Shown piece by piece: positions 27,657-35,906 of a stretch of 64,000 nucleotides of DNA (its first letter is position 1; the number at the start of each line of letters is the position of its first letter). Under the pieces are notes generated by a model that was not told the origin of the DNA, did not search any database, and worked only from the letters and a program-made list of their open reading frames with translations. The DNA is from Komagataeibacter intermedius TF2 (lineage in GTDB: Bacteria; Pseudomonadota; Alphaproteobacteria; Acetobacterales; Acetobacteraceae): assembly GCF_000964425.1 (NCBI RefSeq), contig NZ_BANF01000007.1, forward strand, positions 36,540 through 100,539. Reading direction: 5' to 3'. Made by a program: the position numbers and the translations under genes.

Positions 27657-27757
27657 ATCCTAACGCGATGGCGGTGTAGCTCAGCGGTAGAGCAGGGGAA
27701 TCATAATCCCTTGGTCGGCGGTTCAAATCCGTCCACCGCTACCATCTGCGTTAGGAT
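27657..27757 (+). repeat. Inverted repeat enclosing the tRNA gene
   Basis: ATCCTAACGC (27657-27666) before the tRNA and GCGTTAGGAT (27748-27757) after its CCA are exact reverse complements. In the precursor they can pair and extend the acceptor stem by ten base pairs, with GAT and TCT left as an internal loop. This may present the precursor to RNase P and the 3' processing enzymes. Confidence 0.8.
27670..27744 (+). tRNA. tRNA with CAT anticodon, probably elongator tRNA-Met
   Basis: Full cloverleaf: acceptor GGCGGTG / CACCGCT, D-stem GCTC/GAGC, anticodon stem GGGGA/TCCCT with loop ATCATAA (anticodon CAT), a five-base variable loop, T-stem GGCGG/CCGTC with TTCAAAT, and an encoded CCA end. It lacks the initiator hallmarks (three G-C pairs flanking the loop and a mismatched first acceptor pair), although pair 1 is G-U. 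A tRNA-Ile2 whose C34 is changed to lysidine also reads CAT in DNA and has a similar CTTGGTCG variable region, so isoleucine identity remains possible. Confidence 0.95.
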
Positions 27758-28034
27758 TGACCCTCCTTACATTTTCAGACTTTTTCAGGGCCAGTATCTG
27801 CCCCTGTTGCATGCTGTTTGAGCACTCCCCTGTTCCAAACGATAACGGGTGACCTTTGTTGCCGCGCTTTGTGCCCGCCGTTTCTGGCCTGCTTCACGCA
27901 CATAGCGACTGACCATGGCAATGCGGACATGGCGCGGGAGCCCGTAAAGAAGGGACATGGATCAGCCCATCGGACATTTCCATGGCGCGCTGACCACGAA
28001 AATCCGTGCAGTTATAAATGCCGCCGGGGTAGGA

Positions 28035-29000
28035 CTATGGTTTCAGAACCTGCGTATCCGACTGCCGCCAGGCCGGTGCGGCGGCGACATAGAACACAAG
28101 GGTCGATACGGCGTTGATACTGTGCGGAACCCGGGGCGGCAGATAGATGACCGATCCCGCCGTCACGGGGCGGACATCATGACCGACCTGGACACTCCCC
28201 TGCCCGCTGACGACAAACATGACTTCATGTCCCTTGCGGGTCATCATGCCGGGCATGCCGTGCCCGGCCGAGATGACAAACCGCGATCCGCTGATCCGGT
28301 CCGAGTGTTGTGGCGCGGTCCGGCCGACCAGTTCCTCAAGCTGCACCGGTGCAGGTGTCGCCGCGGCCGTTTTCATGTCTGCGGGCCTGCTCAGGGCGTC
28401 CTGTCGCGTCAGTTCGGTAATCTGTCTGGCAAAATCGGGATAGCGGGCAATCAGGTCATCACGATAGCCCTGCTCGTAATCCGCATAATCGAAACCGGGG
28501 GAAAGCATGTTGCCGCCAAAAGTATAGGCGGTCCGCGCAGCGCCCCCAGGCATGGCCCCCATCCATGTGCCACGCGGCACGAGAATCTGCGGTTCTTCCC
28601 CGGCCAGAACGTTGCTGCCCCAGTGTCTGGTCTCGCCATGCCCGTCCGGATAAAGCAGCAGCAGCGTGGCCGGCTCGCCCCCGTAGAAATGCCAGACCTC
28701 ATCCGTCGCCAGCCTGTGCATGGCTGAAAAATCATGATGCGTCAGAAGCAGGTAGATCGCGCTGTAGGCCCGACGCTCCCCCGGTACATCCGTGGCCGGT
28801 CCGCCGCCGGCCGCTTCACCGCTTTTCAGCGTCTGCACGAACCATGCCCCTTCATGCGGGATCTTTTCCATGTGCAGGCGCGTGATAAGCGCCCGTGCGG
28901 CCGCGGGGGGCCGATCCGCCGGAACCGCTCTGGCGCTGGCGCCAGCACCGCAACCCAGCAGCAGGGCACCGCCCAGCAGAAGCACATGTTTCAAATTCAT
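28035..29000 (-). CDS. Two-cupin lipoprotein (Cupin_5/DUF985 plus Cupin_2)
   Basis: 321 aa from ATG 29000, which has CGGGGAGA just upstream. The N-terminus is a lipoprotein signal with lipobox LLLGC (C17). Residues about 35-180 match the Cupin_5 (DUF985) family (MHRLATDEVWHFYGGEPATL, then GGNMLSPGFDYADYEQGYR); residues about 235-305 form a second small cupin (MTRKGHEVMFVVSGQGSVQV, then SVIYLPPRVPHSI) with metal-ligand His residues. DUF985 proteins are usually single-domain and cytoplasmic; the export signal and fusion are unusual. Substrate unknown. Confidence 0.85.
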   Translation of the reverse strand: MNLKHVLLLGGALLLGCGAGASARAVPADRPPAAARALITRLHMEKIPHEGAWFVQTLKSGEAAGGGPATDVPGERRAYSAIYLLLTHHDFSAMHRLATDEVWHFYGGEPATLLLLYPDGHGETRHWGSNVLAGEEPQILVPRGTWMGAMPGGAARTAYTFGGNMLSPGFDYADYEQGYRDDLIARYPDFARQITELTRQDALSRPADMKTAAATPAPVQLEELVGRTAPQHSDRISGSRFVISAGHGMPGMMTRKGHEVMFVVSGQGSVQVGHDVRPVTAGSVIYLPPRVPHSINAVSTLVFYVAAAPAWRQSDTQVLKP

Positions 29001-29578
29001 TCTCCCCGTGACTCGATGGGACACCCGGCTTTGCCCCTTATGCGGACTCTGGATACAGGAAATTCCGCACGGAATGACGGAAAATGCCCTGACGTCGTTC
29101 CGCCCCTGTCCTGCAGGAATGCCCCTGCCCCCGATTTGGATTGCACCCGGCCCGGTCAGGGCAATATGCAACCTTGAAGTGACATGTCGCATGGCGTGAT
29201 GGACATGGCGTTGAAACGGAAATTCCCTGGTTTCACGCCCTGGCAGCGGGGGCGGCTGGCCCCTGTCGCCTGCGGTGACACCGGGGGGCAGGCATACCAG
29301 CCCTTTTGGGGGGCTGTTTGGCTGGCAGGCGTTCGAGACCCGGCATGGCGCATGGCCCGATGGCCTGTGTTTCCTGTGCCTGCTGATCGCACTGCATATG
29401 GGCCGGGACAGGATCATCCTGCACCAGCGCTGGTGCGCCTTAATCGCAGGGCCGAATTGACGGATGAAAGCCCATAACGCCCTCAAGGCGTGTCGCACGG
29501 CGCGGGGGCTGATACGGGCGGCCCTGCCTGTCCGGATGGGGCGAAAGGATCATGCCCCCTTCCCCATCCGCTCGGGCA
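29001..29578. other. 578-base region without a supported gene
   Basis: Several short open frames overlap here on both strands. Two plus-strand frames are adjacent (starting at 29205 and 29275): one begins MALKRKFPGF and runs into a less convincing tail, the other ends with a hydrophobic, protein-like stretch (DGLCFLCLLIALHMGRDRI). This could be a small frameshifted gene relic. I do not recognise any family and see no repeat. Confidence 0.4.
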
Positions 29579-30451
29579 TTACCCGCGATACGGGGCGGCA
29601 GCCTTGGGCAGGCCGTCCTCGATCGGCAGGGCCGGGTTGCGGGACCATTCGTTCCACGATCCCATATAGATCCGCAGGCGGCTGAACCCGGCCGATGCCA
29701 GCGCGACATAGGTATTGGCCGCGCGCGCGCCCTTGAAGCAGTAGATGATGATGTCATCATCCGGCCGCAGGCCACGGCTGGCGGCAAGGGCGCGGATGTC
29801 ATCCGCATCGCGGAAGGCGGCATGGTTGTCGGTGACTGTCATGAAGTCATACCACTCGATCCACACGGCCCCCGGTATGCGGCCCTTGCGCGGGGCGAAA
29901 TCAACGCCGTAAGGGGACGAACTTTCCGCCAGCCATTCCACCCGGTCGCGGTTGTCCAGCAGCCGGACCGTGGGCGACCCCAGCGCCGCGCGCACGTCTT
30001 CATACGTAGCCATGAGAGCGGCATTGATCTGCAGCGGGAACGTGGTGGGCGTAGGGGTGACTGTTTCGGTCGTCAGCGTCCCGCCGCCCCTGCGCCATGC
30101 GCTCAGCCCGCCATCAAGGATACCAACGGACGGATAGCCGAGATAGCTGAGTATCCAGTACCCCCGGCATGACGCGCCATAGCGCGTATGCAGGGCATCT
30201 TCATAAACGATGGCGGTCTTTTTGCCATCCAGCCCGTAATCGGCGAACAGGCTGGCGAAGGTCTGCTGCAGCGTGTGCAGCCCATCCTGCGTGGTTTCCG
30301 CCAGGTAGGTGAAGATGTCGGGCATGTTGACCGCGCCGGGTATGTGGCCTGCGTCAAAATCCTTCCGGTCGCGCACATCGATCACGACCGCATCGCCAGC
30401 CGCAAGCAGCCTGCGCACATCATCGGGGGAATAAAGAACGGTTGTCGGCAT
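29579..30451 (-). CDS. Sulfurtransferase, two rhodanese domains
   Basis: 290 aa from ATG 30451, chosen because AGGAAG lies 5 bases upstream; a start at 30478 is also open. The first rhodanese domain (1-125) lacks a catalytic Cys loop, the second (about 150-285) has the active loop CFKGARA with C238. Domains like these transfer sulfur from thiosulfate or 3-mercaptopyruvate to acceptors such as cyanide or thiols. The loop differs from the CGSGxTA loop of the second sulfurtransferase at 43.0 kb, so the substrates may differ. Confidence 0.85.
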   Translation of the reverse strand: MPTTVLYSPDDVRRLLAAGDAVVIDVRDRKDFDAGHIPGAVNMPDIFTYLAETTQDGLHTLQQTFASLFADYGLDGKKTAIVYEDALHTRYGASCRGYWILSYLGYPSVGILDGGLSAWRRGGGTLTTETVTPTPTTFPLQINAALMATYEDVRAALGSPTVRLLDNRDRVEWLAESSSPYGVDFAPRKGRIPGAVWIEWYDFMTVTDNHAAFRDADDIRALAASRGLRPDDDIIIYCFKGARAANTYVALASAGFSRLRIYMGSWNEWSRNPALPIEDGLPKAAAPYRG

Positions 30452-30727
30452 GGTGGCTTCCTGCATGGTTGCGGACATGCCATCCGCACTACCAGAAATC
30501 GGGATGGAGGTGAAAGTTTATGCCCTTCCCCCGATGCAGGTCAGGATCAGCCACATGGCCAGCCAGACGCTTCGCCCCGGATGATGTCGGGACAGCATGT
30601 ACCGAGCCGGGTCTTATGCATTAAATGTTTGTCAGACATGCATTAACTGTTGCGCCTGCATATGCATCATGCTGTTGTCTGTCATGCGTATGACGCAGCA
30701 TTCCTTATCCTGAACGGGAGATCAGCC

Positions 30728-30913
30728 ATGGATCGTTTCAAGACGATGCTTACCGGTCGCACCAACATGCTGCTTGGCCAACTGAAACAGGAAATCGGCT
30801 ACGCCACCGGACTGCGGCGGCTGGAACGTCGGGGCATCGTGCAGGAAATGCGCGGCTTTTCCCAGACCGCCCGCCTGCACCGCATGACAACGGAACAGCC
30901 CGAGCAGGGATGA
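30728..30913 (+). CDS. CsbD-like small protein
   Basis: 61 aa from ATG 30728 (CGGGAGATC upstream). The spacing and residues LTGRTNMLLGQLKQEIGYATG, followed by RRLERRGIVQEMRG, align with the CsbD stress-protein domain (K-G-x-K-x-x-G-x-x-K-E-x-x-G-x-A-T-G, then a basic helix). CsbD proteins are abundant in stationary and stress conditions; their molecular role is not known. No EcfG-type promoter was recognised upstream, where ATGCATTAA is repeated twice. Confidence 0.75.
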   Translation: MDRFKTMLTGRTNMLLGQLKQEIGYATGLRRLERRGIVQEMRGFSQTARLHRMTTEQPEQG

Positions 30914-30981
30914 ACGCCCCGCGCATCCCGCATGATACACCCCACATGATGACGAACGCATAACCGCATCGCGCACAGGGA

Positions 30982-31003
30982 GGTTGCCGGGAAACCGGCA
31001 ACC
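30982..31003 (+). terminator. GNRA-capped hairpin after the CsbD-like gene
   Basis: Perfect 9-bp stem GGTTGCCGG / CCGGCAACC with a GAAA tetraloop, 69 bases past the CsbD-like stop and 43 bases before the next start. There is no T-run, so it may be a weak terminator or an mRNA-stabilising hairpin. Confidence 0.4.
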
Positions 31004-31046
31004 CGTACGATGGCCGCCTTATCTTATTCATTCAGGAATAACGGCC

Positions 31047-31286
31047 ATGAGCAAAGACCAGATCATCGACATGCCCTTCACCACGGACGCCATGAAGGCG
31101 GCCATTGAGCGGCGCATCATCCAGGCGCCGGGCCTGTCCGATGCCCAGAAGCATGACCTGAGCGTAACGCTGGCGGGCATGGATGCCGGGCATCTGGCCA
31201 CACTGGTCGAAACCGTTCTGGGCCATGCCATTGAATCCGGTCCTGAAATCCTGCCCTACCTGCAGCGCCTTGGCCAGCGCGGCTGA
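31047..31286 (+). CDS. Small acidic/hydrophobic protein of unknown function
   Basis: 79 aa from ATG 31047 (AGGAATAACGGCC upstream), beginning MSKDQIIDMPF. It is entirely helical in appearance, without signal peptide, membrane segment or Cys. I do not recognise the family. It follows the CsbD-like gene in the same orientation and converges on the DUF2075 gene. Confidence 0.6.
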   Translation: MSKDQIIDMPFTTDAMKAAIERRIIQAPGLSDAQKHDLSVTLAGMDAGHLATLVETVLGHAIESGPEILPYLQRLGQRG

Positions 31287-31402
31287 AAAAACCGGGAAAC
31301 CGTCACGACAGGCCGCGTTCATCCCGGGGATGAAGGCGCGGTCGTTCCAATGTTATGACAACCTGTCATGCCCCCGGACAGTCACGCAGGCAACCGTTCC
31401 GG

Positions 31403-32650
31403 TCATGGCGTGACAGCCGACACGTCCTGCCGGGCGCCCCACAACGCCGCCAGCCGGGCATGCAGGCGTGGGTCGCTGGCATAAATATATAGCCCCCGGA
31501 CACCCCGCGTCATGAGGACGTTGATGGAATTAAGGATGATCCGCTCCATCACCGCCTGCGGGTTGTCCACCCCGTCGCGCCCGGTAAACGCGGCCCTGTC
31601 CTCGTACCGGGACGGGTCGATCACGATCCGGTCGGCAGCCGGGTCGTAGCTGACGGACGGGCCAAGGATCACGCCCGCGTAATTCAGGTCGAACCCCTGG
31701 ATGGTATAGACCGAACCGACCTCATCAATCGTGTCTGGCCGTTCCGCCCATGGCAGGCGCGCCTGTGGCATGGCGCGGTCCCAGCGCAGGTGGAAACGCC
31801 CCTCCGTAATGAAATGGTCGTGCCCGTTCAGGGTATAGGGATAATCATACGTCGCCAGCATGCGACACAGCCCGCACTGCGCGTTGCGCTGCCTTATGGC
31901 GTCATACATGGCCTGCGCGTCGTCAAAGATACGGAAGTCAAAGGGTTGTGGGGCCGGCAGGGGCAGCAGCCTGCCATCACGCAGGGCATGGATCCACGTC
32001 ATGACATCCGCATGGGCATGCACGCGGAACTGCTGCTCCAGCCTGCGGGTCATCACCGGATAGCCCGCGACCAGACGGCGCAGGGTGGCGTCGTTCCACA
32101 GGCTCTTGAACTTCAGCACCTGATACGCATCAAATATGATGACCACGACATGCGCGTGGCGGATGATTTCCGCCAGCTGGTTATCCTGCCGGAAACGGTT
32201 GTAGGGATCGCTGCGGGTCAGCAGCAGGTGCGCTTCATCCACCAGCACGATGTCGGCGCGATCATGGCGGGCCGACATCTGATTGATGAAGGTGGTCGGA
32301 CGTTCGAAATCCTTCTTGCGCAGGCTGCTCCGGGATTCGGAAATATTGCGGTACAGCTTGATCATTTCCGGGTGGTTGACCAGCAGCCAGTTGCGGGTGC
32401 CATGCAGCGGGTCGTGGCCGTCGCGCCCCCGCGCCGCCTGCTGTATGGCGGCGAACAGGGTGTTCAGCAGCAGGCTCTTGCCCGTGCCCGCATCCCCTTC
32501 AATCACGAACAGGGCATGATCGTCCGCCCGGTGCGCGCGACAGAAGGCCAGGACCTCGGCCTTCAGCGCCTCCTGCTGGCCCGTCAGCGCCATGGTCGGG
32601 GCAAGGCGGGCAAGCGCGCTGTCGGGTGCGCAATGGATGGGGTCTGGCAT
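31403..32650 (-). CDS. DUF2075-family ATPase/helicase-like protein
   Basis: 415 aa. P-loop GDAGTGKS at 52-59, Walker B VDEAH at 137-141, a helicase-like arginine/motif region (VMTRRLEQQFRVHAHADVM) and C-terminal motif (INVLMTRGVRGLYIYASDP). This matches the DUF2075 (Schlafen-group-3-like) P-loop NTPases. In other bacteria such domains are often fused to a GIY-YIG nuclease domain; none is present here. The family probably acts on nucleic acids, but substrate and role are unknown. Neighbours are small stress-type proteins, so a stress or defence role is only a guess. Confidence 0.8.
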   Translation of the reverse strand: MPDPIHCAPDSALARLAPTMALTGQQEALKAEVLAFCRAHRADDHALFVIEGDAGTGKSLLLNTLFAAIQQAARGRDGHDPLHGTRNWLLVNHPEMIKLYRNISESRSSLRKKDFERPTTFINQMSARHDRADIVLVDEAHLLLTRSDPYNRFRQDNQLAEIIRHAHVVVIIFDAYQVLKFKSLWNDATLRRLVAGYPVMTRRLEQQFRVHAHADVMTWIHALRDGRLLPLPAPQPFDFRIFDDAQAMYDAIRQRNAQCGLCRMLATYDYPYTLNGHDHFITEGRFHLRWDRAMPQARLPWAERPDTIDEVGSVYTIQGFDLNYAGVILGPSVSYDPAADRIVIDPSRYEDRAAFTGRDGVDNPQAVMERIILNSINVLMTRGVRGLYIYASDPRLHARLAALWGARQDVSAVTP

Positions 32651-32818
32651 GTGTCTCCCTCTCTATGCCGTCTCCCTTTTATGTCGCGGGGCGGCGGAGC
32701 AGATATGTGAAATATGACACAAGGGCATGTGTACCCTATTGGTTTTCCTGCCCTGTCATACGTTATATCATCCCTTTCACGCGCATACCGCGCATCATTC
32801 AGACAGGATTGCCCGATC

Positions 32819-33070
32819 ATGACCGACAAGCCCACAGCCGCCGCACGCGAACACATGCACAAGCTGGCCGACAGGGGCCTGAAGGAGCCCAAGCTGCTGA
32901 CGAAGGACGAGGTCATCTCCCTGGGCCAGCACGTCGCCAAGGAACATGGCCGCGCCACCGAGGCCGAGCATGAAATCGCCAAAAAGGCCCAGCACAACCC
33001 CGAAGGCATCACGGCGGAAGAAATCAAGACCCTGTGCAGCCACGTCACCGGCGAACGCACGGCCCGCTGA
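32819..33070 (+). CDS. Small charged protein of unknown function
   Basis: 83 aa from ATG 32819. Rich in Lys, Glu, Ala and His, predicted helical (EVISLGQHVAKEHGRATEAEHEIAKKA), soluble, with one Cys. Divergent from the DUF2075 gene over 168 bases. Family not recognised; composition resembles small stress-induced proteins. Confidence 0.6.
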   Translation: MTDKPTAAAREHMHKLADRGLKEPKLLTKDEVISLGQHVAKEHGRATEAEHEIAKKAQHNPEGITAEEIKTLCSHVTGERTAR

Positions 33071-33180
33071 GGACCGGGGCCGGTCCATGCGGCAGGCGCG
33101 TATGCCCCGCATGGCCCGGCCCGTCCGCGCGCATGGCCTGAAACGTTTCTGACAGGACGTCTTTCAGGGCGTTTCAGGAC

Positions 33181-33228
33181 ATGCCGCCGGTTCGGAAAAG
33201 ATGGCCCCCGAAAACTTTTATTTTTATC
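33181..33228 (+). repeat. Intergenic two-hairpin repeat, copy 4 (degenerate)
   Basis: GCCGCCGGTTCGGAAAAGATGGC is a decayed stem, followed by the CCCCGAAAACTTTTATTTTTAT tail shared by other copies. The preceding bases (from about 33146) may be the decayed first hairpin. Between the 32819-33070 gene and the hlyIII gene. Confidence 0.5.
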
Positions 33229-33339
33229 AGGTCTTTATTCAGCAGGCGGTCTTGCGCCCCGCATGCGGGATGCCTCACGCATGCATGATCTTTTATGCAT
33301 ATATGGAAACAGACTTATTCATTATACGGGACCGGACCT

Positions 33340-33365
33340 GCGGAAAAATAAGGAGTATTTTCCGC
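33340..33365 (+). promoter_or_regulatory. Hairpin presenting the Shine-Dalgarno of the hemolysin-III gene
   Basis: GCGGAAAAATA (33340-33350) can pair with TATTTTCCGC (33356-33365), one bulged A, leaving AGGAG (33351-33355) as the loop. AGGAG is the only plausible ribosome-binding sequence before ATG 33370, but lies 14 bases from it. Folding could control access or effective spacing. Confidence 0.4.
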
Positions 33366-33369
33366 CGCC

Positions 33370-34047
33370 ATGAATACCCGCACGCGTTTTCCCATCTATT
33401 CCCTGTCCGAACGGGCGGCCGACCTACTGGTCCATGTCACGGGCGTGGTGGGGTTGGGGTATGGCGTGCTGTGGCTGCTGCATACCGCCATGCTGTCGCA
33501 TTCGGGGCTGGAATCCGGGGTAACGCTGCTGTACTGCGGGTCGATCCTGGCAACGTGCCTGTCCTCGGCGGCCTATAATTTCTGTCCGTCATGCCGGCTC
33601 AAGGGCGGGTTGCAGCGCATTGACCAGTCGGTTATCTTCATCGCCATCGCCGCAAGCTACACCCCCTTCATCCTGCTGGGTGGACACGGCATGGGCAGCG
33701 TATGGTTCTGCGCCCTGTTATGGACCATGGCCGGGGCGGGTGTCGTGGCCAAGATGTGTTTCTTCACATGGTCGCGGCGGTATCATGTCGTGCCCTATCT
33801 ATGCGTGGCGTGGGTGTTCTTCCTGTGTCCCGACCCGACGGTGTGGGCCCTGCCCGCGCGCGTGTTCTCCCTGATCATGCTGGGGCTGGTGTTCTACTGT
33901 ACTGGCGTCGTATTCTACATGCGTGAGAACATGCCGTTTTCCAATGCATTGTGGCATGTCATGGTCGTGCTGGGTGCTGGCACGCATATGGCTGCCGTGG
34001 GTTCCATGCTGCTGTATTACAGCCACGGGCCGATGCGCGGTTTCTAG
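33370..34047 (+). CDS. Hemolysin III / PAQR-family membrane protein
   Basis: 225 aa with seven hydrophobic segments. PAQR-type landmarks: S-x-x-x-N near AAYNFCPS (residues 70-77), an ID motif (RIDQSVIF), and C-terminal WHVMVVLGAGTHMAAV with the paired His expected to bind a metal. Known relatives act as hydrolases of lipid amides or influence membrane stress; here the function is unassigned. It carries a longer Cys-rich segment in loop 1 (NFCPSC). Confidence 0.85.
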   Translation: MNTRTRFPIYSLSERAADLLVHVTGVVGLGYGVLWLLHTAMLSHSGLESGVTLLYCGSILATCLSSAAYNFCPSCRLKGGLQRIDQSVIFIAIAASYTPFILLGGHGMGSVWFCALLWTMAGAGVVAKMCFFTWSRRYHVVPYLCVAWVFFLCPDPTVWALPARVFSLIMLGLVFYCTGVVFYMRENMPFSNALWHVMVVLGAGTHMAAVGSMLLYYSHGPMRGF

Positions 34048-34521
34048 GATTGCAGACATGGCAGGACCAGTAACCTGCGGATAACGTCAGGCCGCCGGGG
34101 CCATGACCCTTGCTGGTTTTGGAAATGAAATATCCTGGCCACGCCTGAAAGGCGCAGGTCAGCACCACCGGGCAACGCTGGTCACTGGAAAACATCAAAG
34201 CGCTGTTTGCACGTGAGGGCAGCCGACGCCCTGCTTTCAGGACCTGCCAGACCTTATGGGGCAGGCCTGCCGCCATCACGGGACAGAAACCGACCACCGC
34301 ACCGGCTGGCGATGGGATTGTTCAGGTGATCCATCATGGATTACGGTGGCAGGATACATGCAAGGGAGATGCCATCAGTCAGTATATGCGGGACAGACCG
34401 GATATGTCCCACCTTCCCGGCAGGGACAGCATATTTTCGGCTGACGCCGCAGGCGGTTCCATCCTGCATTTTTCGTATATTATAAAAAACCATCATAATT
34501 ATACCAAATCATAGGCGCGTA
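34048..34521. other. 474-base gene-free region before the WavE-like gene
   Basis: No supported open frame. GC drops toward its right end (34480-34521), marking the edge of the AT-rich WavE-like gene and probably holding its promoter. A minus-strand frame to 34297 has a shared look with degraded transposase C-termini but no recognisable motif, so I do not call a relic. Confidence 0.4.
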
Positions 34522-35772
34522 ATGATCAGTAAATTACCGAACAGGAAATATATTACAGATTCCCTTTCTATTCTTGTTCAAGGCCCCCTGAACAAAAATA
34601 ACATCATTCAGACAGCCCGGATCATATCAGGCTGGAGAAAGATATTCAGTTCGTGCAGGATCATTTTCTCGATATCCCAGACGGATATCGTCATGTTTGA
34701 CGGTCCTGGCATTATCTCCGATCCGCGTCTGGTCAAGAAATACCGGGATAATGGCCTGTTTTATGATGCCCTGGAACTGATTGCAGAATGCTGTGACGTA
34801 ATCACCCTGTCCGGTGCGGCGGTTTCCATGCCCCCGGTCAAACGGGGGTTGGGCAATAATCACTGCAACCTGCAGATCGAAGCGGCAAAAGCAGGGCTCG
34901 ATCATGTCGGCACGGAATATGTTCTAAGAACACGAAATGATATTCTGTTCGTCGATGACAGTTTTATTGATTTCTACATTAAAAACCATGCGCTCCCCCG
35001 GCACCGTTTTGCAGCGCTGAAACAGCGCGTGCTGATTTCGGAATTCTTTACGCTCAATCCCTATACGTTTGAATCCCTGCCTTTTCATTATAGCGACTGG
35101 TTCCATTTCGGTCTGACCGAAGACGTTCGCTGCCTGTGGGACGTGCCGCCATATGATATAATGGACGCAACATATTACGAAAGACATCCATACCAGAAAT
35201 CCACCGGCATTAAGGAAAGGGCGTTCTTCAGCAAGTACGCGGTGGAGCAGCACCTGTCTTTTACTGTATTTAAAAAGTTCTTCCCGGAATTGACGCTGGA
35301 CTATCATGATGACCGGACATCCATAAAGGAATCAATCGGCGTCCTGGCCGATAACTTCGTGATTGGCGGTCCCAACGAAGTCCAGACTTATTTCAGGAAA
35401 TACAACGACCTGAAAAAGAATGAATCCATCCATTCCATGTGCATACCCTACAGCCTGTGGAAGAAAATCATAAACAACAACGAGAAAGTTGATTATGAAT
35501 TCCTGTTCTCCAAAGACATCGCAATAGCCAAAGTAGAGTTGGTCCATGAAGATGATGAGAAAGGATTGATCACCCCGAAAGGCATCATCCTCAAACTATT
35601 CTTTTTTATCCTGCTGAGGATACTGGGCAAAACCAGACGCAAGAAACTACGCAAAAGCCCAAAGGCATTTTTCAGGGACTCCCGGTTCGGACCAGTCAGA
35701 TACATGGGCAAGCTGTATTTAAGATCGACGCGGCCGGACATCGACACGACCGGCGTAAACATCCGGCCGTAG
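34522..35772 (+). CDS. WavE-type LPS/surface-polysaccharide synthesis protein
   Basis: 416 aa. N-terminal block ITDSLSILVQGPL...QTDI and the central KxGLDHVGTEYVLRTRND resemble the WavE lipopolysaccharide-synthesis family, in which the RTR-x-D acidic motif is probably catalytic; a Tyr-rich, His-rich middle and a hydrophobic segment near the C-terminus (IILKLFFFILLRIL) follow. It is a likely glycan-modifying or glycosyltransferase protein. Its base and codon use is clearly more AT-rich (AAA, ATA, AAT, ATT codons) than that of all neighbours, which signals recent horizontal gain. Confidence 0.75.
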   Translation: MISKLPNRKYITDSLSILVQGPLNKNNIIQTARIISGWRKIFSSCRIIFSISQTDIVMFDGPGIISDPRLVKKYRDNGLFYDALELIAECCDVITLSGAAVSMPPVKRGLGNNHCNLQIEAAKAGLDHVGTEYVLRTRNDILFVDDSFIDFYIKNHALPRHRFAALKQRVLISEFFTLNPYTFESLPFHYSDWFHFGLTEDVRCLWDVPPYDIMDATYYERHPYQKSTGIKERAFFSKYAVEQHLSFTVFKKFFPELTLDYHDDRTSIKESIGVLADNFVIGGPNEVQTYFRKYNDLKKNESIHSMCIPYSLWKKIINNNEKVDYEFLFSKDIAIAKVELVHEDDEKGLITPKGIILKLFFFILLRILGKTRRKKLRKSPKAFFRDSRFGPVRYMGKLYLRSTRPDIDTTGVNIRP

Positions 35773-35906
35773 CGCCACTGCCCTGCTCACCGGCGGGCGT
35801 TCCGCACCCTGAACGCGTCATGGCATTCCCGCCGCATCCGGCATGGAGGCGGGACAGCCGGAACCATCGCCCCCAACCGGCTTACGGTTTATGTGCGGGC
35901 GCGACC

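Noticed and set aside
33959..34297. Minus-strand 112-codon frame as a transposase relic
   Set aside because: No transposase motif could be identified, and part overlaps the hlyIII gene.
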